A DNA stretch of 9,139 bases from Lachnospiraceae bacterium (GCA_014804385.1 JAAUZW010000036.1:82012-91150), one strand, 5' to 3'; shown: positions 1 to 7,644, numbered from the stretch's first letter. Numbers and translations: made by a program. The notes: generated from the sequence alone by a model not told the origin.

Positions 1-482
1 TTCATAAAAAGGAGCAAAAGGCCGAATTCTTTATTCGTCAGTTCCACGGGCTGTCCGGCTCTTGTCACCCTGCGCGCATCCACATCCACTGTCACATCTC
101 CGGCCACAAGCCTCTGGTCCGCCTTATTATAACGCCGGAGTACCGCCTCCACCCTGGCCACTAATTCCACCACATCAAAAGGCTTCACGATATAATCATC
201 CGCCCCCAGCTTAAGTCCCTTGACCCGATTCTTGACCTCATGCTTGGCGGTAATAAAGATCACCGGAATCCCCAACGGCCGTATGTACTCCATCACATCA
301 TACCCGTCCGCTCCCGGCAGCATGATATCTAAAAGGATCAGATCAAATTCTTCGTTCTCTATCAGGTCAATGGCTTTCAGTCCATCCTGTACCGCCATGC
401 AGTGGTAACCTGCAGAGGAAAGATTCAAGTCTATCAAGTCGCAAATCGGCTTTTCATCATCTACGATCAGTATTTTAATCAT
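1..482 (-). CDS. OmpR/PhoB-family response regulator, N-terminal 160 residues (3' end beyond window)
   Basis: DNA-binding response regulator of a two-component system, cut by the left edge. The visible 160 residues begin MIKILIVDDEKP and hold a complete receiver domain: acidic pocket D8-D9, phosphoacceptor D52 in LLDIMLPG, conserved T78 in FITAK, and K100 in DYIVKPFD. After a linker, VELTNKEFGLLLLFM (about 146-160) matches the start of the OmpR/PhoB winged-helix domain (usual form LTxKEFxLLxxL), so a full protein of about 225-235 residues is expected. The start codon lies inside the end of the upstream secreted-protein gene, an 8-base overlap (475-482). A GGGGGTGG stretch upstream is a poor and distant ribosome site, so translational coupling is likely. 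The partner kinase is not visible and would be expected just downstream, outside the window. The regulator's target is unknown. Confidence 0.93.
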   Translation of the reverse strand, partial: MIKILIVDDEKPICDLIDLNLSSAGYHCMAVQDGLKAIDLIENEEFDLILLDIMLPGADGYDVMEYIRPLGIPVIFITAKHEVKNRVKGLKLGADDYIVKPFDVVELVARVEAVLRRYNKADQRLVAGDVTVDVDARRVTRAGQPVELTNKEFGLLLLFM

Positions 483-1587
483 TTGTCGTCTGCCACCCCC
501 AATAGGCTCGTGCTTTCTCCACCAGCATCTCCATGGTATCATCATCATTGCAACGGTAGGTATTCCGGATCTCCGTATCCGGAACAAATCCGCCGGTTCG
601 CTGATAATAGATCTGGTAGTCGGCCTCAACAACCAGTTCCCCGGCCTCGCCCTCATAACTGTATCTGGCCAGGATCACGATATCTTTCAGACCGTCCCCG
701 TCGATATCCCTGCAGGTCACTCCCTTGAGCGCATAGAGATTATCGTATTCTCCCATAGGCTGTAATACGGATACGATATCACCCTGCTCGTTCACCAGAT
801 AGATCATAAAAATATCATAATCCGCGATCCGGTAAGTGCCGGGTGTCACCTGCAGCTTCCCCAGCTTACCGAATGTCCTGAAATAGCACTGCTCTGTAAT
901 GACCTTAAAGCCATTTCTCTGCAATTCGCGAAGCGTGGATGCCGTGTAGAGAAATTCCGTAGAATATCCGTCTCTGACAAAGGCCGTGATGGATTCCGCA
1001 CTCTTATTCATACCGAAACGATTGATCTTATCGGAGATCCGGTAGTCCCTGTAGAAGCTGCTGTCGCCCTTGTTCCGGAAAAGCACATCACCCACTTTGT
1101 AAGTCTCACCGGCATAAACTCCACTCTCGTTGACACAGGAAGTGATGAGAATAATGTCCATTCTCCCATCCCGATTCAGATCCTGAAAAGAAACTGCGGC
1201 AATAGATTGTATCGGTTGTTTCATACGTCCTTTGATACAGTAGTTGGTTTCCAGCTGCTCCGTCCGATAGAGAATCTGTCCATTCCCGTCCACAATAAAC
1301 ACGGCAAGCCGATTATAGAGCTTATCAAAAGCCGGAATCATAAGGATACTGTCCTCCTCGTCCGGCTCCAGAGCGAAAATCTGATCCTCCACCACACGAA
1401 AGCCGCCTTCTTCTATCCCGCTTTGATCCTGTATGGATAGTAAGCGGTCGCAGTACTCCTCATATTCCGCGAGCACAGCCCCGTCATCCGGTTTTTCCGA
1501 AGATGCAAGCACGATCCCGGCCGGAAAGAGACAACAACACAATACTGCCGTCAAAGCAAGTGCGGTCATATATCTACACTTGTTCAT
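475..1587 (-). CDS. secreted VCBS/FG-GAP-repeat-like protein
   Basis: Predicted exported protein of 370 residues, function unknown. Residues 1-30 look like a signal peptide: basic MNKCRY, a hydrophobic core through about residue 28, and a likely signal peptidase I site near VLAS-S. Three adjacent cysteines (17-19) sit in the core but there is no convincing lipobox. Two aspartate-rich loops, DLNRDGRMDIILI (136-148) and DIDGDGLKDIVIL (294-306), have the DxDxDGxxD form of calcium-binding FG-GAP/VCBS beta-propeller repeats; VFIVDGNGQILYR (97-109) is a weaker related strand. Start chosen because GAGGTG lies 6 bases upstream of the ATG, within the end of pncB. It begins 10 bases after pncB and overlaps the response regulator by 8 bases, so the three are probably cotranscribed. 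By position it could be an extracytoplasmic input or accessory to that two-component system, but this is inference. Confidence 0.88.
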   Translation of the reverse strand: MNKCRYMTALALTAVLCCCLFPAGIVLASSEKPDDGAVLAEYEEYCDRLLSIQDQSGIEEGGFRVVEDQIFALEPDEEDSILMIPAFDKLYNRLAVFIVDGNGQILYRTEQLETNYCIKGRMKQPIQSIAAVSFQDLNRDGRMDIILITSCVNESGVYAGETYKVGDVLFRNKGDSSFYRDYRISDKINRFGMNKSAESITAFVRDGYSTEFLYTASTLRELQRNGFKVITEQCYFRTFGKLGKLQVTPGTYRIADYDIFMIYLVNEQGDIVSVLQPMGEYDNLYALKGVTCRDIDGDGLKDIVILARYSYEGEAGELVVEADYQIYYQRTGGFVPDTEIRNTYRCNDDDTMEMLVEKARAYWGWQTTND

Positions 1588-1597
1588 TTATTGCACC

Positions 1598-3049
1598 TCA
1601 CTGACTCATTTGGTCAAGCAACATAATCTTGGTATCATAAAGTTTACTGGAGAGATCTACATGTACCCTGTGCGGATTCACCAGACGCCTCGTTTCATCC
1701 CACAGGGTATTTTGTTCCTCCTGACAGTACGCGCGGATATCCATCACCTTCGGGGAAGTATAACAACATTCGCCGTTTTTAAAGATCGGCGTCATGATCT
1801 CCCGCAGGGTATAGCTTCCGCCCGCCAGCATCGTCTTTTTCCAGGGTTCTGCCGGATCGAAGAGCATAAGCTGCTCCTTCTCGTCATATACCTCGTCCAC
1901 CAGACAGATCAGATCCGCGCGGATCTTTCCGCTCTCTTTATCGTAAATACGATAAACCGTCTTGTTTCCGGGATTGGTCACCTTCTCCGTGTTCTCGGAA
2001 AGCTTGATCTTCGGAATAAACTTCCCGTCCGCTCCCATGATTGCCGCCAGCTTGTACACGCCGCCGAAAGAAGGACAGTCCTTGGAGGTGATCAGGTGCG
2101 TGCCCACCCCCCAGGAAGTGATCTTTGTGCCCTGATCCTTCAGACTCTGAATCAAAAATTCATCCAGATCATTGGATGCTGAGATCACCGCATCAGAAAA
2201 GCCCGCCTCGTCCAACATTTTTCTCGCCTCCTTGGAGAGATACGCCAGATCACCGCTGTCCAGGCGGATGCCATAATAGGTGAGCGAGACGCCCGCCTCC
2301 CGCATCTCCCTAAAAACGCGGATCGCGTTTGGCACACCGGATTTTAAGGTATCGTACGTATCTACCAGCAAAATGCAGGCGGAAGGGTACATCTGCGCAT
2401 AGGTCTTAAACGCAGTGTACTCATCCGGGAAGCTCATGATCCAGCTGTGAGCATGGGTTCCCTTGACCGGCACATCAAAAAGCTGTCCACAGAGCACATT
2501 GGAGGTGCCGACGCAGCCGCCGATGACTGCCGCCCTGGCTCCGTAAGTACCCGCATCCGGTCCCTGCGCCCGACGCAGACCAAACTCCATCACCCCGTCT
2601 CCCTGAGCCGCATAACAGACCCTCGCCGCCTTTGTGGCGATCAGGCTTTGGTGGTTGATGATATTTAAAATCGCCGTCTCCACAAGCTGTGCCTGCATGA
2701 TCGGCGCGATGACTTTCACAAGGGGCTCTCTGGGAAATACCACCGTCCCCTCCGGGATCGCGTAAATATCCCCGGTAAATCTGAAGTCTTTCAGGTACGC
2801 AAGAAAATCCGGCTCGAAAATACCCAGGCCCGCCAAATAGTCAATATCCTCCTGCTCAAAATGCAGTTCCTTGATATACCGTATCAACTGCTCTAAGCCC
2901 GCCATAATGGCAAATCCGCCGTCACAGGGGTTATTGCGGTAAAACGCATCAAAGATGACCGTCTCGTTTTGATCCTTGTTTTTAAAATACCCCTGCATCA
3001 TCGTCAGTTCATACAAGTCGGTAAGCAGTGTCAGATTTTGTCTGTCCAT
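1598..3049 (-). CDS. pncB: nicotinate phosphoribosyltransferase
   Basis: Cytoplasmic NAD salvage enzyme that joins nicotinate and PRPP, with ATP hydrolysis, to give nicotinate mononucleotide. The 483-residue protein is the usual length and carries the family motifs in order: LTDLYELTMMQGYF (9-22), FGLRRAQGPDAG (156-167), GTHAHSW (197-203, containing the histidine phosphorylated in the family), IRLDSGDL (261-268), SASNDLDE (290-297) and WGVGTHL (313-319). The frame stays open 26 codons further upstream, but the ATG at 3049 is preferred: GGAGG (3056-3060) is 6 bases before it, family homology begins there with NLTLLTDLYELTM, and the upstream extension covers a likely promoter. First gene of a likely operon with the VCBS-like protein and the response regulator. 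No catalytic motif appears lost. Confidence 0.96.
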   Translation of the reverse strand: MDRQNLTLLTDLYELTMMQGYFKNKDQNETVIFDAFYRNNPCDGGFAIMAGLEQLIRYIKELHFEQEDIDYLAGLGIFEPDFLAYLKDFRFTGDIYAIPEGTVVFPREPLVKVIAPIMQAQLVETAILNIINHQSLIATKAARVCYAAQGDGVMEFGLRRAQGPDAGTYGARAAVIGGCVGTSNVLCGQLFDVPVKGTHAHSWIMSFPDEYTAFKTYAQMYPSACILLVDTYDTLKSGVPNAIRVFREMREAGVSLTYYGIRLDSGDLAYLSKEARKMLDEAGFSDAVISASNDLDEFLIQSLKDQGTKITSWGVGTHLITSKDCPSFGGVYKLAAIMGADGKFIPKIKLSENTEKVTNPGNKTVYRIYDKESGKIRADLICLVDEVYDEKEQLMLFDPAEPWKKTMLAGGSYTLREIMTPIFKNGECCYTSPKVMDIRAYCQEEQNTLWDETRRLVNPHRVHVDLSSKLYDTKIMLLDQMSQ

Positions 3050-3055
3050 GGTTTT

Positions 3056-3060
3056 CCTCC
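3056..3060 (-). promoter_or_regulatory. ribosome binding site of pncB
   Basis: On the minus strand GGAGG is followed by six bases and then ATG. It decides the start at 3049 over the in-frame ATG 26 codons upstream, which has no comparable site. Confidence 0.85.
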
Positions 3061-3100
3061 GTCCGTTTCTTCCTAATACAAATTCTAATTGAACAATATA

Positions 3101-3129
3101 ATTGTAATCTATTTTCATCGAGTACACAA
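3101..3129 (-). promoter_or_regulatory. candidate promoter for pncB operon
   Basis: Reading the minus strand, a TACAAT -10 box (3101-3106, five of six to consensus) is preceded at a 17-base spacing by TTGTGT (3124-3129, a weak -35 box). The region between hemL and pncB is AT-rich and is the only sizeable gap on this side. The expected leader is about 45 bases. No clear operator was seen. Another nearby AT-rich hexamer could serve instead. Confidence 0.45.
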
Positions 3130-3141
3130 TTTCAAAAAGGG

Positions 3142-3163
3142 AAAAAATAGAAAAGTATCTTTT
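3142..3163 (-). terminator. weak candidate terminator after hemL
   Basis: Directly after the hemL stop the minus strand has AAAAG-ATA-CTTTT (3163-3151), then CTA and a run of six T (3147-3142). The layout is terminator-like, but the stem is five mostly A-T pairs and therefore weak. Some read-through into pncB is likely even if it works. Confidence 0.25.
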
Positions 3164-4495
3164 TCAAGTCTCTCCCTGCCGCACACTCGCTCTGATGGCC
3201 TCGCAGGTCATTTCAATCAGCGCATCGGTATGAGCATCCGAGACAAACATGGCCTCAAACTGGGAAGGTGCCACAAAGATACCTCGTTCCAGCATTCTGT
3301 TAAAATAAGCCGCAAAGGCCTGCGTGTCGCATCCGCAGGCATCCTCATAATTTTCTATACTCCTGCCGCCTTCCTTCTGACGCCCCGTTCTGTCTGCAGC
3401 GCCATCAGCGCTATCCCACCCCGGAACAAAAAAGGCCGAGAGCAAAGAGCCTGCACGGTTTACTGCCAGCCCCTCCTGCCTGTATGCCTCCGCCAGTTTT
3501 GCCGCCCGACAGTCAAGCCGCTCATAGATTCCCCTATCCTCCATCAAGATTTTCAATGTCGTGATCCCCGCCGTCACCGCCACAGGATTCCCCGACAACG
3601 TTCCCGCCTGATAGACCGCTCCAAGCGGCGCCACACAGGACATGATATCTCGCCTGCCGCCGTAAGCTGCCAGGGGCATGCCGCCGCCCACGATCTTGCC
3701 AAAGGTGTGCAGGTCCGCCGACACACCTGTATACTCTGTGGCGCCGCCCAGTGCCAGCCGAAATCCCGTAATGACCTCGTCAAAGATAAGAAGCGCGCCT
3801 TCGTCTTCTGTGATACGACGCAAAAATTCCAGAAACCCCGGTTTCGGCGGCACCACGCCCATGTTGGCTGCCACCGGCTCCACCACAACCGCTGCCACCT
3901 GCCCGCGGTTTTCTTCCATCAGCCTGCTCACGGATTCCTCGTCATTATACACCGCCGTCAAGGTGCTCGCCGCATACCCCGCCGGCACTCCCGCACTGTC
4001 CGGCACCGACTGGGTCATAAGCCCGGAGCCCGCCTTCACCAACAGCCCGTCGGAGTGTCCGTGATAATTGCCCGCGAATTTGATGATCTTTTCCCTGCCC
4101 GTGAACCCTCTCGCCACACGCACGGCGCTCATCACCGCCTCGGTGCCGGAGCTGACCAGCCGCACCAGCTCCACATCCGGGACACAGGCCTGTATCAGTT
4201 CCGCCAGTTCTACTTCCCCGGCGGTAGGTGCTCCGAAGGTCAACCCCTTCTCGCAGGCCTGTTGTACCGCTTCAATCACTTTGGGATGAGCATGTCCCAG
4301 AATCCCCGGCCCCCAGGAACAGACATAATCCAGATATCTGTTTCCGTCTGCATCTATCAGCCACGGCCCCTGCGCGCGCTCTACAAAAAAAGGGTGCCTG
4401 CCCACTGCACGAAAAGCCCTGACAGGGGAATTTACACCGCCGGGGATCAACTGCTGCGCCCTGTTAAAAAGCTGTTCTGATTTCCTCTTTTCCAT
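3164..4495 (-). CDS. hemL: glutamate-1-semialdehyde 2,1-aminomutase
   Basis: PLP-dependent enzyme of the C5 pathway that converts glutamate-1-semialdehyde to 5-aminolevulinate in the cytoplasm. The 443 residues contain the class III aminotransferase fold with all key parts: PGGVNSPVRAF (18-28), SSGTEAVMSAVRVARG (115-130, cofactor phosphate region), NYHGHSD (143-149), FDEVITGFR (238-246, with the pyridine-binding D239) and TFGKIVGGGMPLAAYGG (264-280, with PLP lysine K267). The C-terminal LERGIFVAPSQFEAMFVSDAH (402-422) is also typical. The length exceeds the usual 425-430 because of a hydrophilic segment at about 359-378 between SAFFVP and NYEDA. The start has a modest AGGGAAG site upstream. 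It lies 50 bases after hemB, and the two are probably cotranscribed. Its GC content is high: one hand-counted 60-base line (3661-3720) gave 41 of 60. Confidence 0.97.
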   Translation of the reverse strand: MEKRKSEQLFNRAQQLIPGGVNSPVRAFRAVGRHPFFVERAQGPWLIDADGNRYLDYVCSWGPGILGHAHPKVIEAVQQACEKGLTFGAPTAGEVELAELIQACVPDVELVRLVSSGTEAVMSAVRVARGFTGREKIIKFAGNYHGHSDGLLVKAGSGLMTQSVPDSAGVPAGYAASTLTAVYNDEESVSRLMEENRGQVAAVVVEPVAANMGVVPPKPGFLEFLRRITEDEGALLIFDEVITGFRLALGGATEYTGVSADLHTFGKIVGGGMPLAAYGGRRDIMSCVAPLGAVYQAGTLSGNPVAVTAGITTLKILMEDRGIYERLDCRAAKLAEAYRQEGLAVNRAGSLLSAFFVPGWDSADGAADRTGRQKEGGRSIENYEDACGCDTQAFAAYFNRMLERGIFVAPSQFEAMFVSDAHTDALIEMTCEAIRASVRQGET

Positions 4496-4545
4496 ACTGC
4501 TTCCCTATCCATTTCTCAATGCGCCTTCACGGTGCATCCGCTCTA

Positions 4546-5511
4546 TCAGCCCTCCGAAACCCACTTCACTGCATCCAACGCGTGATAGGTAATAATGATC
4601 TTCGCACCCGCCCGCTTCATGGCTGTCAGATTTTCTATTACGATCCGCTTCTCGTCGATCCAGCCCTTTGCGGCTGCCGCCTTCACCATGGCATATTCAC
4701 CGCTCACATTATATACTGCCAGCGGCACATCAAATGCGAGCGCCGCCTCCTTCAGCACATCCAGATAGGCAAGCGCCGGTTTCACCATCACAATATCCGC
4801 ACCCTCTTCAATATCCGCCGCAATCTCTCTGAGTGCCTCCTGCCCATTGGCAAAGTCCATCTGATAGCTCCTACGGTCGCCAAATCCCGGCGCGGAGTGA
4901 GCCGCATCCCGAAAAGGCCCGTAATAGGCGGAGGCAAACTTAGCGCTGTATGCCATGATCGGCATCTGCGTGAATCCTGCCTGATCCAGCCCCTCCCGTA
5001 TCGCCGCCACACGACCGTCCATCATATCGGAGGGCGCCGCCATATCCGCCCCTGCCTCTGCAAGGCTCACCGCCATTTTCACAAGATAGGGGAGCGTTTC
5101 ATCATTTAAAATTTCTTCCCCCTGCACCATACCGCAATGTCCGTGGGATGTATATTCGCACAGACAGATATCTACAACAATGTATATCTCAGGATATGTT
5201 TCTTTGATAAAACGGACTGCCCTCTGGGTGATGCCGTCCTTCGCATAAGCCTGGCTGCCTTGCGGGTCCTTGTGAATGGGAATCCCGAAAAGCATAACGC
5301 CTCCAATCTCCGCCCGTTTCACCTGCGCAAGGATCTCGTCCAGCCGGTCAATGGAATACTGAAAGATACCCGGCATGGACTCCACCGGGTTCTTGATATT
5401 TTCCCCCTCGATCACAAATATGGGATAGATAAAATCCTTCGGATGCAGCCTGGTTTCCTGCATCATGGAGCGAATGCGCTCATCTCGTCTTAATCTTCTG
5501 AATCGGTACAT
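4546..5511 (-). CDS. hemB: porphobilinogen synthase (delta-aminolevulinic acid dehydratase)
   Basis: Condenses two 5-aminolevulinate molecules to porphobilinogen in the cytoplasm, the step after HemL. The 321-residue length is standard. The two Schiff-base lysines are present: K191 in MAYSAKFASAYYGPFRDA and K244 in VMVKPALAYLDVL. The metal site DICLCEYTSHGHCG (114-127) keeps all three cysteines (116, 118, 126), marking the zinc-dependent type rather than the Asp-rich magnesium type. PSDMMDGRV (160-168) and YNVSGEYAMVKAA (267-279) are also conserved. The ATG has GAGG 7 bases upstream. Normally this gene would be expected straight after cobA-hemD; here three accessory genes intervene, and hemB begins 55 bases after the last of them. 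No terminator was seen in that gap, so read-through from the Rpn gene is possible. Confidence 0.97.
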   Translation of the reverse strand: MYRFRRLRRDERIRSMMQETRLHPKDFIYPIFVIEGENIKNPVESMPGIFQYSIDRLDEILAQVKRAEIGGVMLFGIPIHKDPQGSQAYAKDGITQRAVRFIKETYPEIYIVVDICLCEYTSHGHCGMVQGEEILNDETLPYLVKMAVSLAEAGADMAAPSDMMDGRVAAIREGLDQAGFTQMPIMAYSAKFASAYYGPFRDAAHSAPGFGDRRSYQMDFANGQEALREIAADIEEGADIVMVKPALAYLDVLKEAALAFDVPLAVYNVSGEYAMVKAAAAKGWIDEKRIVIENLTAMKRAGAKIIITYHALDAVKWVSEG

Positions 5512-5566
5512 GTTCTTTCCTCGCTTAACTCCTTTTATTTTCTAGTCGATCAGGTTCGCCTGGTAT

Positions 5567-6448
5567 TTACTCGCCATATTCCTGATACAGTTTCTCTCGA
5601 TATGCCGGGTCGGACAGGGCACGCTTCATTTCCTCTGTTTTACCGGCGTCCATAAGCTTTTGCATCAACTGAACGACTCTGTTTTCCCCTTCGGCAAGTC
5701 CTTCAGCAAGTCCCTCTTCGTGGCCAATTTCACGCCATTCCTTCCGCTCACTGCTTATATGTTTCTCTTCATCGTATTCAAAGATGCTCACTGCTATCGC
5801 CTCCGCCCGATTCTTAGATAAAAAATCTGAAAGTATTCCGTTTCTGATACAATGATCCACGGCCCGCTCAACTGCTTCCGAAAAACCCATTTCTTTTGCA
5901 AAAGTCCTGACATGTTCCACATACTGGACATATTCTTTTAACAGACAACATGTTTCTAATAGCTTCTGGTTATGTCCCAAGTTGATATTATAAACGATGA
6001 CAGTCAATTCCAATGCCGGCTGATCCTGTTTTTTCTCAAAAGCCTCCGACAGTCTGAGTACCTGCTGTTCAGGTTGAAAATCTGTTCCGTTATAAAACAC
6101 GACAAATTTAGGTGCTGGAATCTTGACAAGTTTCTTACTATACAGATTCTCATCTTTGATTCTGCTCTGCAACACACGACTCACATAGAACAGATCCCTT
6201 AATGGCATGTTAGGATTGCATGTAGACTGGTGCTCATAGAGCATTAGTTCATAGTCGAACACAAAGGAAATATCATTCTTATAATTCATGTAGACCGCGT
6301 TTTCCAGTGTGGTGATCTCCAGATTTCCCACATTCGTATAAGATGTCTGGTTCAGAGCGTTATACAGGCTAAGCAGATTTTCCTTTTCCCTAAAAATCAT
6401 ACGGAATACGGTGTCCTTAAAGTTACGTTGTACATTTGTTTTGTTCAT
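5567..6448 (-). CDS. Rpn family recombination-promoting nuclease / PD-(D/E)XK nuclease family transposase
   Basis: Member of the Rpn/PDDEXK_2 family; E. coli RpnA is a DNA endonuclease that promotes RecA-independent recombination. The 293 residues are near the usual length. The start NVQRNFKDTVFRMIF is family-typical, followed by the nuclease core: D59 in YKNDISFVF and E72-x-Q74 in LYEHQSTCNPNMPLRDLFY. KFVVFYNGTD (114-123) is another family block. The C-terminal third is helical and charged, with GHEEGLAEGLAEGEN (242-256), encoded by a 12-base tandem repeat, and ends in the common DPAYREKLYQEYG form. GAGGAGG (6456-6462) lies 7 bases before the ATG. The gene appears intact. It sits alone of its kind between the DUF4238 gene and hemB, with its own leader. 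Whether it mobilises or recombines anything here is unknown. Confidence 0.9.
   Translation of the reverse strand: MNKTNVQRNFKDTVFRMIFREKENLLSLYNALNQTSYTNVGNLEITTLENAVYMNYKNDISFVFDYELMLYEHQSTCNPNMPLRDLFYVSRVLQSRIKDENLYSKKLVKIPAPKFVVFYNGTDFQPEQQVLRLSEAFEKKQDQPALELTVIVYNINLGHNQKLLETCCLLKEYVQYVEHVRTFAKEMGFSEAVERAVDHCIRNGILSDFLSKNRAEAIAVSIFEYDEEKHISSERKEWREIGHEEGLAEGLAEGENRVVQLMQKLMDAGKTEEMKRALSDPAYREKLYQEYGE
5690..5713 (-). repeat. 12-base tandem repeat in the Rpn gene
   Basis: Two adjacent 12-base units (5690-5701 and 5702-5713) differ at one base and encode Gly-Leu-Ala-Glu twice. Being a multiple of three, copy changes would keep the frame and vary the length of the C-terminal helix. Confidence 0.8.
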
Positions 6449-6504
6449 TCAATGTCCTCCTCGATTATCGACAGACCATTTTCAAACAGAAAAACTGTCC
6501 GTCA

Positions 6505-6530
6505 CAGGAGAACCGCTTCAGATCCTCCTG
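6505..6530. repeat. inverted repeat in Rpn leader
   Basis: CAGGAG at 6505-6510 and CTCCTG at 6525-6530 are reverse complements separated by 14 bases. They could form a hairpin in the leader RNA of the Rpn gene. There is no T-run after it, so it is not a terminator. Confidence 0.4.
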
Positions 6531-6616
6531 CCTCTGTAAATGTTAATTGGGAACAAAGCATGGATTTTCTGAAACTTAGAATATAGATAGAAATTACTGA
6601 TCTGTTTTTATAGAAA

Positions 6617-6642
6617 ATATGCTTTTCATTACTATAGCATAT
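6617..6642. repeat. 7-base inverted repeat overlapping the Rpn promoter
   Basis: ATATGCT at 6617-6623 and AGCATAT at 6636-6642 are perfect reverse complements around a 12-base centre that contains most of the -10 box and the expected transcription start. It could be an operator. Alternatively, with the short T-run following on the minus strand, it could be a weak terminator after the DUF4238 gene. Confidence 0.45.
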
Positions 6643-6660
6643 CTTGAACGGAATTGTAAA
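6631..6660 (-). promoter_or_regulatory. likely promoter of the Rpn gene
   Basis: On the minus strand TTTACA (6655-6660, five of six to the -35 consensus) is followed after 18 bases by TATAGT (6631-6636, five of six to the -10 consensus) with an extended TGC just before it. Transcription would start near 6624 and give a leader of about 175 bases. It may also feed hemB and hemL downstream. Confidence 0.6.
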
Positions 6661-6682
6661 TATGTTTTACCAAAATTATGAA

Positions 6683-7609
6683 TCACTTCGCATTGGGTGA
6701 AATTGCAATCCTTACTCTGCCTTTATCTCTGTATGCAATTCCATCATGAGCTTCTTTAATTATCACAGAATTCACATATTCTACCTCTTTTTCATACACT
6801 TTTCTGACACGAATTGTTATTATTTTTTTATTTTGATTCCATTTTGGTCTTTTTAAGACTTCATCATCAAAAACTGTTACGCTTTGAGGCGCTCCTGTAA
6901 CCCCATTAGCTGCAATCAAAATAACTCTATCCGGAGAAATCGGGAAAATAGAATATAGTATCAACTCCAAACCATTCTCCATGCTTCCAGTAATGACAGT
7001 AGGATAACTATCACTTATCACAAAATCAAAGGCTCCTCTTCTTTCTACAACAACAAAATAACAGCCATAAAGTCCAACGATATCTCGGTACATAAATCCC
7101 TTAATCGGATCATCTATTTCCTTATGATTCAATATCTCTTTCAACGACCTGCAGTTCACCAGTTTCCCCAAATTTCTTTTCCACAGATCAGACAAATTTC
7201 CGTCTTTTTGATAATGAGAATATAAAGCTTTAGTTTTTTCTGATGCTCTGTCTCTGAATGAATTCCTTGTAATTATCGATCTGAACCCCATAAGCGCAAA
7301 GAAAAGCAATAGCTTCTCATTCTCCTCTAGGGTTATTACTATTTCATTTCCTTTCAAAAACCGTTCCTTTATGATTTTTGAAACTTCACTCTCAAAACGA
7401 GCCATATCTTTTTCAATTTTTACCGGTTCATCAGGATTATTTATATTATCACGATATAAATTTCTGACCATGAAAATTTCACTGGTTTTTCTTTCGCATA
7501 TTTTGGAAGTCTTTTTGCTAAAGTAATACAGACGTTTTTCTTCATCAAAACAAAAATTCCTCAAAATAAATTGCGGTATATAATGATGTCTTATAGGCTC
7601 TTTATTCAT
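6683..7609 (-). CDS. DUF4238 domain-containing protein
   Basis: Protein of unknown function, 308 residues from the preferred start. It is recognised as DUF4238 by RHHYIPQFILRNF (7-19) near the N-terminus, a middle helical part, FVISDSYPTV (196-205), FPISPDRVILIAA (222-234) and a C-terminal YVNSVIIKEA (278-287), which match the conserved blocks I recall for this family. There is no signal peptide or membrane segment. Start choice: ATG at 7609 has GGAGG (7622-7626) 12 bases upstream, slightly long, and the family match begins 7 residues in. The alternative GTG at 7648 overlaps the GNAT stop as GTGA and adds 13 residues, but has no good ribosome site. The gene is AT-rich (two hand-counted 60-base lines: 18 and 22 G+C of 60), far below hemL, which suggests horizontal acquisition. 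It is probably cotranscribed with the GNAT gene. Confidence 0.8.
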   Translation of the reverse strand: MNKEPIRHHYIPQFILRNFCFDEEKRLYYFSKKTSKICERKTSEIFMVRNLYRDNINNPDEPVKIEKDMARFESEVSKIIKERFLKGNEIVITLEENEKLLLFFALMGFRSIITRNSFRDRASEKTKALYSHYQKDGNLSDLWKRNLGKLVNCRSLKEILNHKEIDDPIKGFMYRDIVGLYGCYFVVVERRGAFDFVISDSYPTVITGSMENGLELILYSIFPISPDRVILIAANGVTGAPQSVTVFDDEVLKRPKWNQNKKIITIRVRKVYEKEVEYVNSVIIKEAHDGIAYRDKGRVRIAISPNAK

Positions 7610-7644
7610 AAAAAAACTGACCCTCCATCCCGATACCTCTGAAG

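Larger units (their letters stand above)
6449..6682. other. 234-base gap between DUF4238 and Rpn genes
   Basis: This is the largest gene-free stretch. By hand count the half next to the Rpn gene has moderate GC (6481-6540: 28 of 60) and the next block is AT-rich (6541-6600: 17 of 60). It contains a likely minus-strand promoter (6631-6660), a 7-base inverted repeat over its -10 box, a CAGGAG/CTCCTG inverted repeat at 6505-6530, and the Rpn ribosome site at 6456-6462. No convincing gene was seen on either strand. Confidence 0.6.

Noticed and set aside
1433..2182. 249-codon plus-strand open frame
   Set aside because: Antisense to pncB and the end of the VCBS-like gene; low-complexity composition, no recognisable motif or ribosome site.
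3050..3127. 26-residue N-terminal extension of pncB
   Set aside because: Not part of the family, poor ribosome site, and overlaps a promoter-like sequence; ATG at 3049 has GGAGG at ideal distance.
3089..4480. 463-codon open frame on the plus strand
   Set aside because: It lies antisense to hemL, is Arg/His/Pro-rich without domains, and reflects the high GC of hemL.
4519..5109. 196-codon plus-strand open frame
   Set aside because: Mirror of hemB, His/Arg-rich, no family features.
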